Source: Pseudomonas protegens (GTDB lineage: Bacteria > Pseudomonadota > Gammaproteobacteria > Pseudomonadales > Pseudomonadaceae). Taken from it: a stretch of 64,000 nucleotides of DNA. Each line of letters opens with the position of its first letter. Positions within the stretch are counted from its first letter, which is position 1. The notes beneath the pieces were generated by a model, which did not search any database, was not told the DNA's origin, and saw nothing but the letters and a program-made list of their open reading frames with translations. Of the stretch, positions 1-8,744 are shown piece after piece. The stretch lies in the NCBI RefSeq assembly GCF_003363755.1, contig NZ_CP031396.1, positions 6,046,501 through 6,110,500 of the forward strand, written 5' to 3'. The position numbers and the translations under genes are program-made.

Positions 1-1
1 G

Positions 2-1531
2 CGACGCGAGTACCACCGTACCGGCACTTTCAATCTCGGTGTCGACACCAGCCTGTGGAGCAACCAGGCCGCGCGCAAGCAGCTCAAGCCCTTTGTGCTG
101 ACGCCTGACACCCGGTATCGGGTGCGCATGGCGTCGCTCAACGTCGATGACGCGGGCAGCAACGATGATGATGTGTCCAGCGAGTCGGTGGTGCAGCGTC
201 TGCCCGAGCCTGGCGCCTGGGCCAATGATCTGAACCGCACCGGGGCCGACAAGATGTACGTCGAAGCCGAGTTCACAACCCACCCCAGTGCCGGCGCCAA
301 ACCAGCGCCCCTGAGCTTTCTGCTGGGGTCTTGCCGCTACCCGGGGCTGCTGTGGAAACGCAAGAATTCCGACACCATCTTCGGGCCGATGCTGGCCGAC
401 CATGGGGATGCGCAACTGGTGCTGATGGTGGGCGACCAGATTTATGCCGACCTGTTCAACCGCCTGGTGCCGGTGGGGCTGGCGGATACGTTCGAGGAAT
501 TCGAGGAGCGCTACCACAGCGCCTTCGGCTCGCCGAACATCCGCCAATTGCTGGCCCACCTGCCCACCTACATGATCCTCGACGACCACGAGATCGAGGA
601 CAACTGGACCCAGGACCGGATTCGCAAGGACCGTGACAAGCGCCTGCTGTTCAACCTCGCCATGGGCGCCTACATGAGCTACCAGTGGAGCCATGGACCC
701 CGCTTTGCCGACAGCTATGTCCATGGCCGGGCCATGACCGGTGACGACAAGTACCTGCAGCACTTGCAGACCAACCAGCTGTTCTACGACTTCTCCTGTG
801 GCGACTACCCGTTCTTCGTGCTCGACACCCGTACCCAGCGCTTTCTCGATGATGTGCCGGACGCCCTGGAGGACAACCATCTGCTGGGTCGTCCTTCACT
901 GCACCCCAGCGAACCGGGTCAGCTCGACCGGCTGTGTGCCTGGTTGCGCCACATGCAGGAGGATCGGGGCAACATCCCCAAGTTCGTGGTCACTTCCAGC
1001 GTCTTTGTGCCCAACGGTGTGGATACCGTGGGCACAGACTCTGATGCCGTGCGCCACAAGAACGACAGCGACTCCTGGTCGGCTTTCCCCTCCACGCGGC
1101 GCGCCGTGCTGGAAACCATGATCGAGCACCAGGTGCAGAACGTGGTGTTCCTGTCCGGAGACATTCACTGTTCGAACATTTCCCGGTTGACGTTCAGTGC
1201 CGCGGGTCAGGCCCTGAAGTCCTATGCCGTCACCTCGTCGGCCTTCTACTGGCCTTTTCCCTTTGCCGACGGTGACCCGGCCGGTTACGTGCACGACTCA
1301 ACGGCGCCGCAGACGCCCGATAGCTTTGCGCTTCTCGACGGTACCCACACCATGGATTACCACACCTGGGCCTTTACCCAGGCCGATAACTTCGCCCGTC
1401 TCGACTTGCATCCCGACAGCGCCGAGTTGGTGGTGCAGTTCTACGGCGCCGACGGTGCGCCGCTGTTGACCCGCAAGCAGGACGACAGCGTGAACAACCA
1501 GGAGGAACGGCTCCGGCTGGAGCCCTGGTAA
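2..1531 (+). CDS. PhoD-like alkaline phosphatase D family protein (5' end outside window)
   Basis: The frame is open to the left edge, so the N-terminus is missing; 509 residues are visible. Metallophosphoesterase motifs of the PhoD family appear in order: GSCRYPG near visible residue 110, GDQIYADL near 145, DDHEIEDNW near 198 and SGDIHCSN near 382. These supply the expected Asp, Asn and His metal ligands. Family members hydrolyse phosphomono- or diesters, usually in the periplasm after Tat export; the export signal cannot be seen here. The gene converges on the decarboxylase gene with 7 nt between stop codons. The substrate cannot be told from the sequence. Confidence 0.85.
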   Translation, partial: RREYHRTGTFNLGVDTSLWSNQAARKQLKPFVLTPDTRYRVRMASLNVDDAGSNDDDVSSESVVQRLPEPGAWANDLNRTGADKMYVEAEFTTHPSAGAKPAPLSFLLGSCRYPGLLWKRKNSDTIFGPMLADHGDAQLVLMVGDQIYADLFNRLVPVGLADTFEEFEERYHSAFGSPNIRQLLAHLPTYMILDDHEIEDNWTQDRIRKDRDKRLLFNLAMGAYMSYQWSHGPRFADSYVHGRAMTGDDKYLQHLQTNQLFYDFSCGDYPFFVLDTRTQRFLDDVPDALEDNHLLGRPSLHPSEPGQLDRLCAWLRHMQEDRGNIPKFVVTSSVFVPNGVDTVGTDSDAVRHKNDSDSWSAFPSTRRAVLETMIEHQVQNVVFLSGDIHCSNISRLTFSAAGQALKSYAVTSSAFYWPFPFADGDPAGYVHDSTAPQTPDSFALLDGTHTMDYHTWAFTQADNFARLDLHPDSAELVVQFYGADGAPLLTRKQDDSVNNQEERLRLEPW

Positions 1532-1538
1532 CGGCGCC

Positions 1539-2771
1539 TTACAACCCCAGTTCCAGCGCCAGCAAGTCCGCCAGGGGCTGGCGCCGGCGGATCAGCTGTG
1601 GCTGGCCGTTGGCGAACAGCACTTCCGGCAGCAGCGGCCGGCTGTTGTAGTTGGAGGACATGCTGGCGCCATAGGCGCCGGTGTCGTGCAGCACCAGCAG
1701 GTCGCCAACCTGGGCCTGGGGCAGCAGGCGCGGGGTCAGGCATTCGTCGTCCTGGGTGAAGATATCGCCGGATTCGCACAGTGGGCCGCCGACCACGGTC
1801 AGCTGTTGCGGGCGCTGCACCGGCTGGCCGCTGGCGTCCAGCAGGCTCATGCCGTGGTAGGCGCCGTACATGGCCGGGCGCATCAGGTCGTTGAAGCCGG
1901 TGTCCACCAGCACAAAGTGATGCTGGCCGGCGGTCTTCACCACCCGTACTTCGCTGACCAGGCAACCGGCCTCGGCCACCAGGAAACGCCCGGGCTCGAT
2001 TTCCATGCGCACGCCGTGGCCCAGGTAGGCCTCGATCTCCCGGCGCGCAACGCTCCAGGCGTTGGCGTAGCGCTGCACGTCCACCGCGGTGTCGCCGTCG
2101 CGGTAAGGGGTGGACAGGCCGCCACCAATGGAGAACGCCTCGATGTCGTGGTCCAGGGATTTCACCGCCGCCACCATGGCCGCGCCCACTTGTTCCAGGT
2201 GGTCGTAGTCGACCCCGGAACCGATGTGCATGTGCAGGCCCACCAGGTGCAGGCCGTACTGGCGGATCACCGCCAGGGCTTCGCCGACCTGATCGTGCCA
2301 GATGCCGTGTTTGCTGTTCTCGCCGCCAGTGTTGGTCTTGCGGCTGTGGCCGTGGCCGAAGCCCGGGTTGATCCGCAGCCAGACCCGGTGCCCCGGGGAC
2401 TGCTCCCCGAGTTGACGGAGCATGTCGATGGAGCCGGCGTTGACCTCCACTTGCAGTTCCACCACGCGCTTGAGGGTGGCTGCGTCGAACAGGTCGCAAG
2501 TGAAGACGATGCCGGCATCCACCGGGCTGAAGCCGGCCAGCAGGGCACGCTCGATTTCTCCCAGGGATACGGCGTCGACCCGTACCCCGGCCTCGCGGAT
2601 CAGGCGCAGCAGGTGCAGGTTGGACGAGGCTTTCTGGGCGTAGCGCACCACGTCGAAGGCCTGCAGCTGGGCAATGCGCGCCTGGATGGTGGCGGCGTCA
2701 TAGCACCACAGTGGAGTGCCATATTGGCGGGCGGCGGCGGCGAGTTGAGCAGGAGAGAAGGGAATGGCCAT
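1539..2771 (-). CDS. lysA: Diaminopimelate decarboxylase-like PLP enzyme (fold type III)
   Basis: This 410-residue protein has the alanine racemase-like barrel and C-terminal beta domain of group IV decarboxylases. The PLP lysine is in RYAQKASSN (Lys47). HIGSGV, EPGRF and CESGD follow in the expected order and supply phosphate and substrate contacts. LysA converts meso-diaminopimelate to lysine and CO2 in the cytosol. The divergent LysR regulator 129 bp away matches the classical lysA-lysR arrangement. Pseudomonads usually also have a housekeeping lysA beside dapF, so this may be a second copy or a paralogue acting on another D-centred amino acid. The ATG at 2771 has no strong ribosome binding site. 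Confidence 0.8.
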   Translation of the reverse strand: MAIPFSPAQLAAAARQYGTPLWCYDAATIQARIAQLQAFDVVRYAQKASSNLHLLRLIREAGVRVDAVSLGEIERALLAGFSPVDAGIVFTCDLFDAATLKRVVELQVEVNAGSIDMLRQLGEQSPGHRVWLRINPGFGHGHSRKTNTGGENSKHGIWHDQVGEALAVIRQYGLHLVGLHMHIGSGVDYDHLEQVGAAMVAAVKSLDHDIEAFSIGGGLSTPYRDGDTAVDVQRYANAWSVARREIEAYLGHGVRMEIEPGRFLVAEAGCLVSEVRVVKTAGQHHFVLVDTGFNDLMRPAMYGAYHGMSLLDASGQPVQRPQQLTVVGGPLCESGDIFTQDDECLTPRLLPQAQVGDLLVLHDTGAYGASMSSNYNSRPLLPEVLFANGQPQLIRRRQPLADLLALELGL

Positions 2772-2900
2772 GGCGATTGCTGTCTGTGGTCAGTGAGAGT
2801 GGCTGCAGCATGCCGATTTCCGGTCATTCAATAAAATATCTATTCTTTGTAGCCTGATTCAGATTTGATATGGGTTGAGCGATCAAGCGAGCCTCTGTTC

Positions 2901-3824
2901 ATGGACATCTCCCTGCGGCACATCGAAGTCTTCCGCGCCATCATGCAGGCCGGCAGCGTCACCGGCGCCGCGCGCCTGCTGTTCACCTCGCAGCCCACGG
3001 TCAGTCGCGAACTGGCGCGGCTGGAGGCGCTTTCCGGTCTGCGCCTGTTCGACCGCGAAGGCGGGCGCCTGCTGCCCACGGCCCAGGCCCTGCTGTTGCT
3101 TGAAGAGGTCGAGCGGGCCTATGTGGGGCTGGAGCGGATCAACAGCGTGGCCCAGTCGATCCGCCGTTTCGAGCACGGCCAGTTGAGCCTGAGCTGCCTG
3201 CCACTGTTCTCCCAGACCCTGCTGCCGCGGGTGTGCCAGCGCTTTTTGCAAGCGCATCCGGGGATCGGCCTGAGCATCACTGCCCAGGAGTCGCCGCTGC
3301 TGGAAGAGTCCCTCAGCGCCCAGCGCCATGACCTGGGCCTCACTGAAAGCGAGCACCTGCCACGAGGTACTCAAGGGGAACTGCTGTTCTGCGCCGATAT
3401 GGTCTGCATCCTCCCGGACGATCATCCGCTGTTGGCCAGGCCACGGCTGACTTCGGAGGATTTTCGCGGGCAGAACTTCATCAACCTCTCGGGCCTGGAT
3501 ATCTATCGGCAAACCCTGGACGAGCATTTTCGCCAGGCCGGGGTCGATCGCCGGGTGGTGGTGGAAACCACCAACGCCGCCTCGGTGTGCGCCATGGTGC
3601 GCCAGAAACTGGGGGTGGCGATCATCAATCCCTTGAGCGCCATGGAAGAAGTGGGGCGTGGCTTGGCGATCCGTCCGTTGCAGCTGTCGGTGCCGTATCG
3701 GGTGATGCTGATCCGCCCGGACTACCGGCCTTCATCGAGTTTTGTCGAGGGCTTTTGCCAATCGTTGCGGGCCCAGGCCAAGGGGCTGCAAGAGCAGGTG
3801 GGGCGGATAGTGCAGGGCGCTTAG
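2901..3824 (+). CDS. lysR: LysR-type transcriptional regulator of the lysA-like gene
   Basis: This 307-residue protein has an N-terminal winged helix-turn-helix (residues 1-60, AGSVTGAARLLFTSQPTVSR) and a LysR substrate-binding domain. It resembles E. coli LysR in order and length, and it lies divergent to the decarboxylase gene, as lysR does to lysA. LysR activates lysA in response to diaminopimelate; the same role is inferred here. I chose the ATG at 2901 over an in-frame TTG at 2865 because alignment to LysR proteins begins at MDISLRH. The 129-bp shared upstream region should contain the operator. Confidence 0.85.
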   Translation: MDISLRHIEVFRAIMQAGSVTGAARLLFTSQPTVSRELARLEALSGLRLFDREGGRLLPTAQALLLLEEVERAYVGLERINSVAQSIRRFEHGQLSLSCLPLFSQTLLPRVCQRFLQAHPGIGLSITAQESPLLEESLSAQRHDLGLTESEHLPRGTQGELLFCADMVCILPDDHPLLARPRLTSEDFRGQNFINLSGLDIYRQTLDEHFRQAGVDRRVVVETTNAASVCAMVRQKLGVAIINPLSAMEEVGRGLAIRPLQLSVPYRVMLIRPDYRPSSSFVEGFCQSLRAQAKGLQEQVGRIVQGA

Positions 3825-4014
3825 GGGCATTCGAGGCCTATGTGCAATATCGAGAGTGGAACCTGGCTCTTCAGGGAAACATGTCCCTCTCGTCTGGCTG
3901 TCGACAATTACCGAGGATGGCCTCAGCTGTCGACTGAACCTCTCAAGCGAGTCGGGCGACAGCATTTCAATCCCTACCGACTGAATCCGCTGACGGGTTC
4001 CGGAGTTGAAGAAA

Positions 4015-4317
4015 ATGCCTATCGCCATCCATGCCCGCAATAACACCGCTGCTGCGCAGCAAGTTGCCATCAGGGGCACTGCCCAGGGCAACAACCTGGC
4101 CAATGTGAACATTCCTGCTCAAGGCAATGTGGTTCTTTATGTTCTGCAAGCGGATGCCAATGCCACTCTGTATTTGATCTGCAATGGGGTGACAGCCCAG
4201 GCCACCCAGTTGAATGTGGTCTATCACGGCTTCAGTAGTGTGGAACAAGACAGTGACTGGGCCCGCCAATGGACGGTCGAGGGCGCGCCGGACGGTGTTC
4301 AGCTTGACCTGGCGTAA
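4015..4317 (+). CDS. Small hypothetical protein, unrecognised
   Basis: This encodes 100 residues starting at an ATG with GGAG 9 nt upstream. The product has no signal peptide, membrane segment or cysteine-rich motif apart from one Cys. It is rich in Asn, Ala, Val and Gln and looks mainly beta-stranded (alternating hydrophobic residues in NVVLYVLQADANATLYLI). Codon use is like that of neighbours. It stands alone between the LysR gene and a REP-like repeat. I recognise no family and propose no function. The upstream 190 bp (3825-4014) shows nothing distinctive. Confidence 0.6.
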   Translation: MPIAIHARNNTAAAQQVAIRGTAQGNNLANVNIPAQGNVVLYVLQADANATLYLICNGVTAQATQLNVVYHGFSSVEQDSDWARQWTVEGAPDGVQLDLA

Positions 4318-4329
4318 CCAGGAGCCAGC

Positions 4330-4395
4330 TTTTTCTGTAGGGGCCAGCTTGCTGGCGAAGGCGATCTTGAGGGCGCCTTCGCTGGCAAGCAAAAC
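4330..4395. repeat. REP-like palindrome
   Basis: CTGTAGGGGCCAGCTTGCTG and the complementary CGCCTTCGCTGGCAAGC form an imperfect inverted repeat of the Pseudomonas GTAGGAGCNNGCTTGCNNGCGA type. Similar elements occur here near 23.9-24.1 kb. Confidence 0.6.
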
Positions 4396-4431
4396 GCCGT
4401 CCGGCCAGCGCCTTCACAAGCTTGTCTGGCA

Positions 4432-4536
4432 TTGGCGCAGGCGGCGATTTTCGCCAGTAGCAGGCACAGGGTCCGTGCCTTGCTGGCGTTGACCAGCAGC
4501 ACTGCGGCGGCACCGGCGTTGAGCGACAAGGCGTGG
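4432..4536 (-). pseudogene. Fragment of a thiolase gene
   Basis: Read on the minus strand, this stretch gives LSLNAGAAAVLLVNASKART and then LLLAKIAACANA. It matches the intact thiolase of this window (LNDGAAAVMLMSASKARALG and then PVLARIAAYANA, about nucleotides 6310-6420) at roughly three residues in four. No start, active-site Cys or remaining domains are present, and homology stops abruptly on both sides. It is a decayed piece of an acetyl-CoA acetyltransferase family gene. It lies immediately beyond the stop codon of the membrane-protein gene at 4543, in the same orientation as atoB. Confidence 0.75.
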
Positions 4537-4542
4537 GGGCTT

Positions 4543-5289
4543 TCAGGGCAGGTTGGGATGCAGCAGGTCTTCGCGGATGACGGCCTGGATAGTGCTGTAA
4601 GGCATAATCATCTTGGGTTTGAAATCGCTGCTGGCCGCCGGTTCAAGAAAGTTCTCCAGCAATGGAAGGCCAGCGAGTGGCAGGGTTGGCGCAATGCCGA
4701 TGAATTTCTGCCGGCTGACTTCGTATTCGCCAATCAGGTGTCCCAGGTAGTCGTCCATGGTCTGCAGATTATCTGTCAGGTGTTTGGCGTCGTAGAAGGC
4801 CTTGGCGCTGGTCCTGATATCCCGCTTGAGATTTTCCAGCTCAAATTGAGCCTCATTGATCAAGTCGAAGAAAGTGTCGTATTGATTCAGCGAAAGCTGG
4901 CGCACTGTACCTATAAGCGTCATATGCGCTCGGGTCATGCGCCGGGCTTTCTTGGTCTTGCTATAGGCGTTCATGGTCCTGGAAAGCACTGAGGTCAACA
5001 GCGATTCTCGGTATTCGAAACGCTTCTGTTGCAGGTCGCGCTGTTTTTCGCTGGCTTGACGGGCTTGCTCCGCGGTTCTGTCGGTAGCTTGTCGTTCGCG
5101 CTGATACTCAAACACCAGCAACGAGACGGTTGTGCCGATCACCGAGACCATCAGCAGTTGTAGCGCCGATTTGCCGATCTCGCTGGGCAGGCCCGTCATG
5201 GAGGACGAACAACAGACAGAGAGTGTCGCCAATGTGCTCAAGCTCAAGAGGGCAATGCAGATTAGCGTTAAGGCGATCCATTTCTTCAT
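4543..5289 (-). CDS. Hypothetical membrane protein with cytoplasmic coiled coil
   Basis: This 248-residue protein has two N-terminal hydrophobic segments (residues 5-27 and about 41-62). A charged, Gln/Arg-rich helical region predicted as coiled coil follows (about 62-95), then a helical domain ending in a Pro/Leu-rich tail. There is no catalytic motif that I recognise. It lies 21 nt downstream of the gene at 5311-5718 on the same strand, so the two probably form an operon. A thiolase gene fragment abuts its 3' end and the intact atoB lies about 0.7 kb upstream of its start. Function unknown; a membrane-anchored scaffold or sensor is possible but unproven. Confidence 0.7.
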   Translation of the reverse strand: MKKWIALTLICIALLSLSTLATLSVCCSSSMTGLPSEIGKSALQLLMVSVIGTTVSLLVFEYQRERQATDRTAEQARQASEKQRDLQQKRFEYRESLLTSVLSRTMNAYSKTKKARRMTRAHMTLIGTVRQLSLNQYDTFFDLINEAQFELENLKRDIRTSAKAFYDAKHLTDNLQTMDDYLGHLIGEYEVSRQKFIGIAPTLPLAGLPLLENFLEPAASSDFKPKMIMPYSTIQAVIREDLLHPNLP

Positions 5290-5310
5290 GATGCAATCCT
5301 TGCAAACGGC

Positions 5311-5718
5311 TTAGCGGGTGGTACTGGACTGATTCACTGATAGGGACCAGACCATCGAGGTCAGGATGCTCAGGTCGAGCAGCAGAAGAACCTTACGCAA
5401 GGCGGGGTAGTCGGCCTTGGTTCTCTTGAAGCTGGTTTTTTCCATTATCTGGATGTACCGGGTAATCGCCGTGACCGCCAGTTCGGCGAGCGGTTTCTCG
5501 GTGGTGGACGTGGTCAGCTCCGGCTCCTTCAGGCGGCTCTGGAAGGCGTCGATGGCGTCTTTTTCCTCGTCCGTACCGGGCTGGTAGACGATCTTCTGCT
5601 CAGGCGCATCTGTGCTGACTTTGTTGAACGGCACGACGGATTGGTTGACGTGTTGCAACGCCAGCGCCTTGGCCTGCGCCAGGTTGGCGAGTATCTGAAT
5701 TCCCTCTGAGATCTTCAT
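5311..5718 (-). CDS. Hypothetical protein with C-terminal membrane helix
   Basis: This 135-residue protein has a soluble helical N-terminal part and one hydrophobic segment near the C-terminus (about residues 108-127, VLLLLDLSILTSMVWSLSV), which looks like a tail anchor. The ATG at 5718 is preceded by GGGAGGCAGC. It is the first gene of a two-gene leftward unit with the coiled-coil membrane protein at 4543-5289. I recognise no domain family. The 258 bp between it and atoB (5719-5977) hold no gene. Confidence 0.65.
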   Translation of the reverse strand: MKISEGIQILANLAQAKALALQHVNQSVVPFNKVSTDAPEQKIVYQPGTDEEKDAIDAFQSRLKEPELTTSTTEKPLAELAVTAITRYIQIMEKTSFKRTKADYPALRKVLLLLDLSILTSMVWSLSVNQSSTTR

Positions 5719-5977
5719 GCTGCCTCCCGCTCGTTGGCGCGGGCACGACCCCGTACTGTTTCAGCGGTGAGTCAGTAGGAGTAAGTGTCGAAAAGCAGGA
5801 TCGCGCCAGCCGTACAAGTTGAATGTAGCTGACGGCTATAGCGCCGCTAGCGGCTTGCGTGGGCCATCGGTCAGGTCGCGAAATGCACTCGGCGCACGGG
5901 TAAGTGCGCCGGGTGTGTTGCCGACAGGTCGCCGGGTATCGTGGGTCCGGGGGCCAGCCGTGAAGCGCGATAGCGGC

Positions 5978-7156
5978 TTAGCGCTCGATGGCCAATGCCA
6001 CGCCCTGACCACCGCCGATGCACAGGGTCGCCAAGCCTTTCTTGGCGTCGCGCTTGAGCATTTCATGCAGCAGGGTCACCAGCACCCGGCAACCCGACGC
6101 GCCGATCGGGTGGCCGATGGCAATGGCGCCACCGTTGACGTTGACCTTGTTCGCATCCCACGCAAGCTCCTTGGCCACGGACAGGGATTGCGCGGCGAAG
6201 GCTTCGTTGGCTTCGATCAGGTCCAACTGGTCCAGGGTCCAGCCGGCCTTGTCCAGGCAGCGGCGGGTGGCCGAGACCGGGCCGATGCCCATGATCGCCG
6301 GGTCGACCCCGGCGTTGGCGTAGGCGGCGATCCTGGCCAGTACTGGCAAGCCCAGGGCCCGGGCTTTGCTGGCGCTCATCAGCATCACCGCGGCGGCACC
6401 GTCGTTCAGCGCCGAGGCGTTGCCGGCGGTGACGCTGCCGTCTTTCTTGAATGCCGGCTTGAGCTTGGCCAGGGCTTCGGCGGTGGTGCCGGGGCGCGGT
6501 TGTTCGTCGGTGGCGAAGGTCAGCGGTTCGCCCTTGCGCTGGGGAATCTGGATCGGGGTGATCTCGTCAACAAAGCGCCCGGCCTCGATGGCCGCTGCGG
6601 CTTTCTGTTGGGAGGCGGCGGCGAAGGCGTCCTGGGCTTCGCGGCTGATGCCGTATTTTTCCACCAGGTTCTCGGCGGTGATGCCCATGTGGTAGTCGTT
6701 GAAGGCGTCCCACAGGCCGTCGCTGATCATGCTGTCGATCATCTGGCTGTGGCCCATGCGCAGGCCGGTGCGGGCGCCGGGCAGCACGTAGTTGGACAGG
6801 CTCATGTTTTCCTGGCCGCCGGCGATGATCACTTCGGCATCGCCGCAGCGGATGGCCTGGGCGCCCAGGTGCAGGGCTTTAAGGCCAGAGCCGCAGACCT
6901 TGTTCAGGGTCATGGCGGGCACGGCGTGGGGCAGGCCGGCCTTGATCGCGGCCTGGCGCGCGGGGTTCTGCCCGGCGCCGGCGGTGAGCACCTGGCCCAT
7001 GATCACTTCGTCCACCTGGGCCGGGTCGATGCCGGTCTGGGCCAGCAGTTGGCGAATCACCGCGGCGCCCAGGTCGACGGCGGGAATGCCCGCCAGGGAG
7101 CCCTGGAAACTGCCCACGGCGGTACGAGTAGCGGCAACGATAACGACGTCTTGCAT
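5978..7156 (-). CDS. atoB: Acetyl-CoA C-acetyltransferase (thiolase)
   Basis: This is a full-length thiolase of 392 residues with its catalytic residues in place: nucleophile Cys in NKVCGSGLKALH (near 88), His in AIGHPIGASG (near 348) and the second Cys in CIGGGQG (near 378). It condenses or cleaves acetoacetyl-CoA in the cytosol. It is the last gene of a leftward operon after both subunits of a 3-oxoacid CoA-transferase. Together they activate acetoacetate with succinyl-CoA or acetyl-CoA and split it into two acetyl-CoA. This fits use of ketone bodies or polyhydroxybutyrate-derived acetoacetate. Confidence 0.92.
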   Translation of the reverse strand: MQDVVIVAATRTAVGSFQGSLAGIPAVDLGAAVIRQLLAQTGIDPAQVDEVIMGQVLTAGAGQNPARQAAIKAGLPHAVPAMTLNKVCGSGLKALHLGAQAIRCGDAEVIIAGGQENMSLSNYVLPGARTGLRMGHSQMIDSMISDGLWDAFNDYHMGITAENLVEKYGISREAQDAFAAASQQKAAAAIEAGRFVDEITPIQIPQRKGEPLTFATDEQPRPGTTAEALAKLKPAFKKDGSVTAGNASALNDGAAAVMLMSASKARALGLPVLARIAAYANAGVDPAIMGIGPVSATRRCLDKAGWTLDQLDLIEANEAFAAQSLSVAKELAWDANKVNVNGGAIAIGHPIGASGCRVLVTLLHEMLKRDAKKGLATLCIGGGQGVALAIER

Positions 7157-7167
7157 GGTGGGGCTCC

Positions 7168-7827
7168 TTAAGCGAACTGCATTTCAGGCACGTGGTCCGG
7201 CACGATCAGCTTGCCGGCGGTCTTGCTGACGATTTCCTCGACGCTGACCCCGGGGGCGCGCTCCTTGAGGATGAAGGCGCCGTTCTCGATCTCCAGGTAG
7301 GCCAGGTCGGTGAGCACGCGCTTGATGCACTGGGCGCCGGTCAGCGGCAGGCTGCAGCGGCTGAGCAACTTGGATTCGCCGTCTTTCGAGGCGTGGGTCA
7401 TGGTGACGATGATGTTCTCGGCACCGGCCACCAGGTCCATGGCGCCGCCCATGCCCTTGACCAGCTTGCCGGGGATCATCCACGAGGCGATGTTGCCCTG
7501 CACGTCGACTTCGAAGGCGCCGAGTACGGTGAGGTCGATATGGCCGCCGCGGATCATCGCGAAGGATTCGGCGGAGGAGAAGATCGAGGCGCCAATGCGG
7601 GCGGTCACCGTCTGCTTGCCGGCGTTGATCATGTCAGCGTCGACTTCGTCTTCAGTCGGAAAGGCGCCCATGCCCAGCAGGCCGTTTTCCGACTGCAGCA
7701 TGACTTCCATGCCGTCGGGGATGTAGTTGGCCACCAGGGTTGGAATGCCGATGCCGAGGTTGACGTAGAAGCCGTCCTGCAGTTCGCGGGCGACGCGCTG
7801 AGCCATTTGTTCGCGGGTAAGAGCCAT
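7168..7827 (-). CDS. scoB: 3-oxoacid CoA-transferase subunit B
   Basis: This encodes 219 residues from an ATG at 7827 with AAGGA 8 nt upstream; frames open further upstream are overlapped by subunit A and do not look like protein. SENGLLGMG contains the catalytic Glu that forms the glutamyl-CoA thioester in family I CoA-transferases. The C-terminal IVPDHVPEMQF is typical of the B subunit. It pairs with the A subunit encoded 37 bp upstream and lies 11 bp before atoB, so the three genes form one operon. Acetoacetate is the likely acceptor; 3-oxoadipate is an alternative but less likely beside atoB. Confidence 0.88.
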   Translation of the reverse strand: MALTREQMAQRVARELQDGFYVNLGIGIPTLVANYIPDGMEVMLQSENGLLGMGAFPTEDEVDADMINAGKQTVTARIGASIFSSAESFAMIRGGHIDLTVLGAFEVDVQGNIASWMIPGKLVKGMGGAMDLVAGAENIIVTMTHASKDGESKLLSRCSLPLTGAQCIKRVLTDLAYLEIENGAFILKERAPGVSVEEIVSKTAGKLIVPDHVPEMQFA

Positions 7828-7864
7828 GTTGGTTGTCCTTGTTAGTCGGGCTGGGGAAGGGCGA

Positions 7865-8563
7865 TCACTTGCGCACGGTGCGCTGTTCGATGCGCTTCTC
7901 GAAGGTGCCGCAGATGACCCGGTCGACGTAGATGCCAGGGGTGTGGATCTGCGTCGGGTCCAGCTCGCCCGGCTCGACGATTTCTTCCACTTCGACCACG
8001 GTGATCTTGCCGGCGGTGGCCGCCAGGGGGTTGAAGTTCTGCGCGGTGTGGCGATAGACCACGTTGCCGAAATGGTCGGCCTTCCAGCCCTTGACGATGG
8101 CGAAGTCACCGGTGATGGATTCTTCCATCAGGTAGGTGCGGCCCTTGAACTCGCGGGTTTCCTTGCCGTCGGCCACTGGGGTGCCGACGCCGGTAGCGGT
8201 GAAGAAGGCCGGGATGCCGGCGCCGCCAGCGCGCATTTTTTCCGCCAGGGTGCCTTGGGGGGTCAACACCACTTCGATTTCGCCGCTGAGCAACTGTTTC
8301 TCGAACAGGGCGTTTTCACCGACGTAGGAGGCGATCACCTTGCTGATCTGGCGGTCCTCCAGCAGTACGCCCAGGCCGAAACCGTCGACCCCGCAGTTGT
8401 TCGACACCACGGTCAGATCGCGGGTGCCGCGGCGCTTGATCTCGGCGATCAGGTTCTCGGGGATACCGCACAGACCGAAGCCGCCGGCGATCACGGTCAT
8501 GCCATCTTGCAGACCTTCCAGGGCTTCCTCATAGGACGCCACGCGCTTATCGAAACCTGCCAT
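7865..8563 (-). CDS. scoA: 3-oxoacid CoA-transferase subunit A
   Basis: This encodes 232 residues with the family I CoA-transferase glycine loop GGFGLCGIPENLI near residue 28. The start at 8563 (MAGFDKR) is preferred over an ATG at 8572 because GAGG lies 9 nt before it but directly abuts the upstream ATG. It is the first gene of a leftward operon with subunit B and atoB. The divergent LysR gene starts 181 bp away, and that gap holds several AT-rich GTTGATT words that may be part of its operator. Role: transfers CoA to acetoacetate in the cytosol. Confidence 0.88.
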   Translation of the reverse strand: MAGFDKRVASYEEALEGLQDGMTVIAGGFGLCGIPENLIAEIKRRGTRDLTVVSNNCGVDGFGLGVLLEDRQISKVIASYVGENALFEKQLLSGEIEVVLTPQGTLAEKMRAGGAGIPAFFTATGVGTPVADGKETREFKGRTYLMEESITGDFAIVKGWKADHFGNVVYRHTAQNFNPLAATAGKITVVEVEEIVEPGELDPTQIHTPGIYVDRVICGTFEKRIEQRTVRK

Positions 8564-8744
8564 TTGCACCATCCTCTTTCTTGTTCGTTGGCGGCTGGCC
8601 AGCCGTTTGCGGATCAGTGTTGCGCTGCACGATTGATTTGTTAAGTTGATTTTTAAGGTTGATTGATTTGAAAAGCAGCATAATCAGCTCCAAGCTTGCG
8701 GCCTGAAGTTTATAGCTGGCCGCTGCCCCCCATGAGGATGACAG

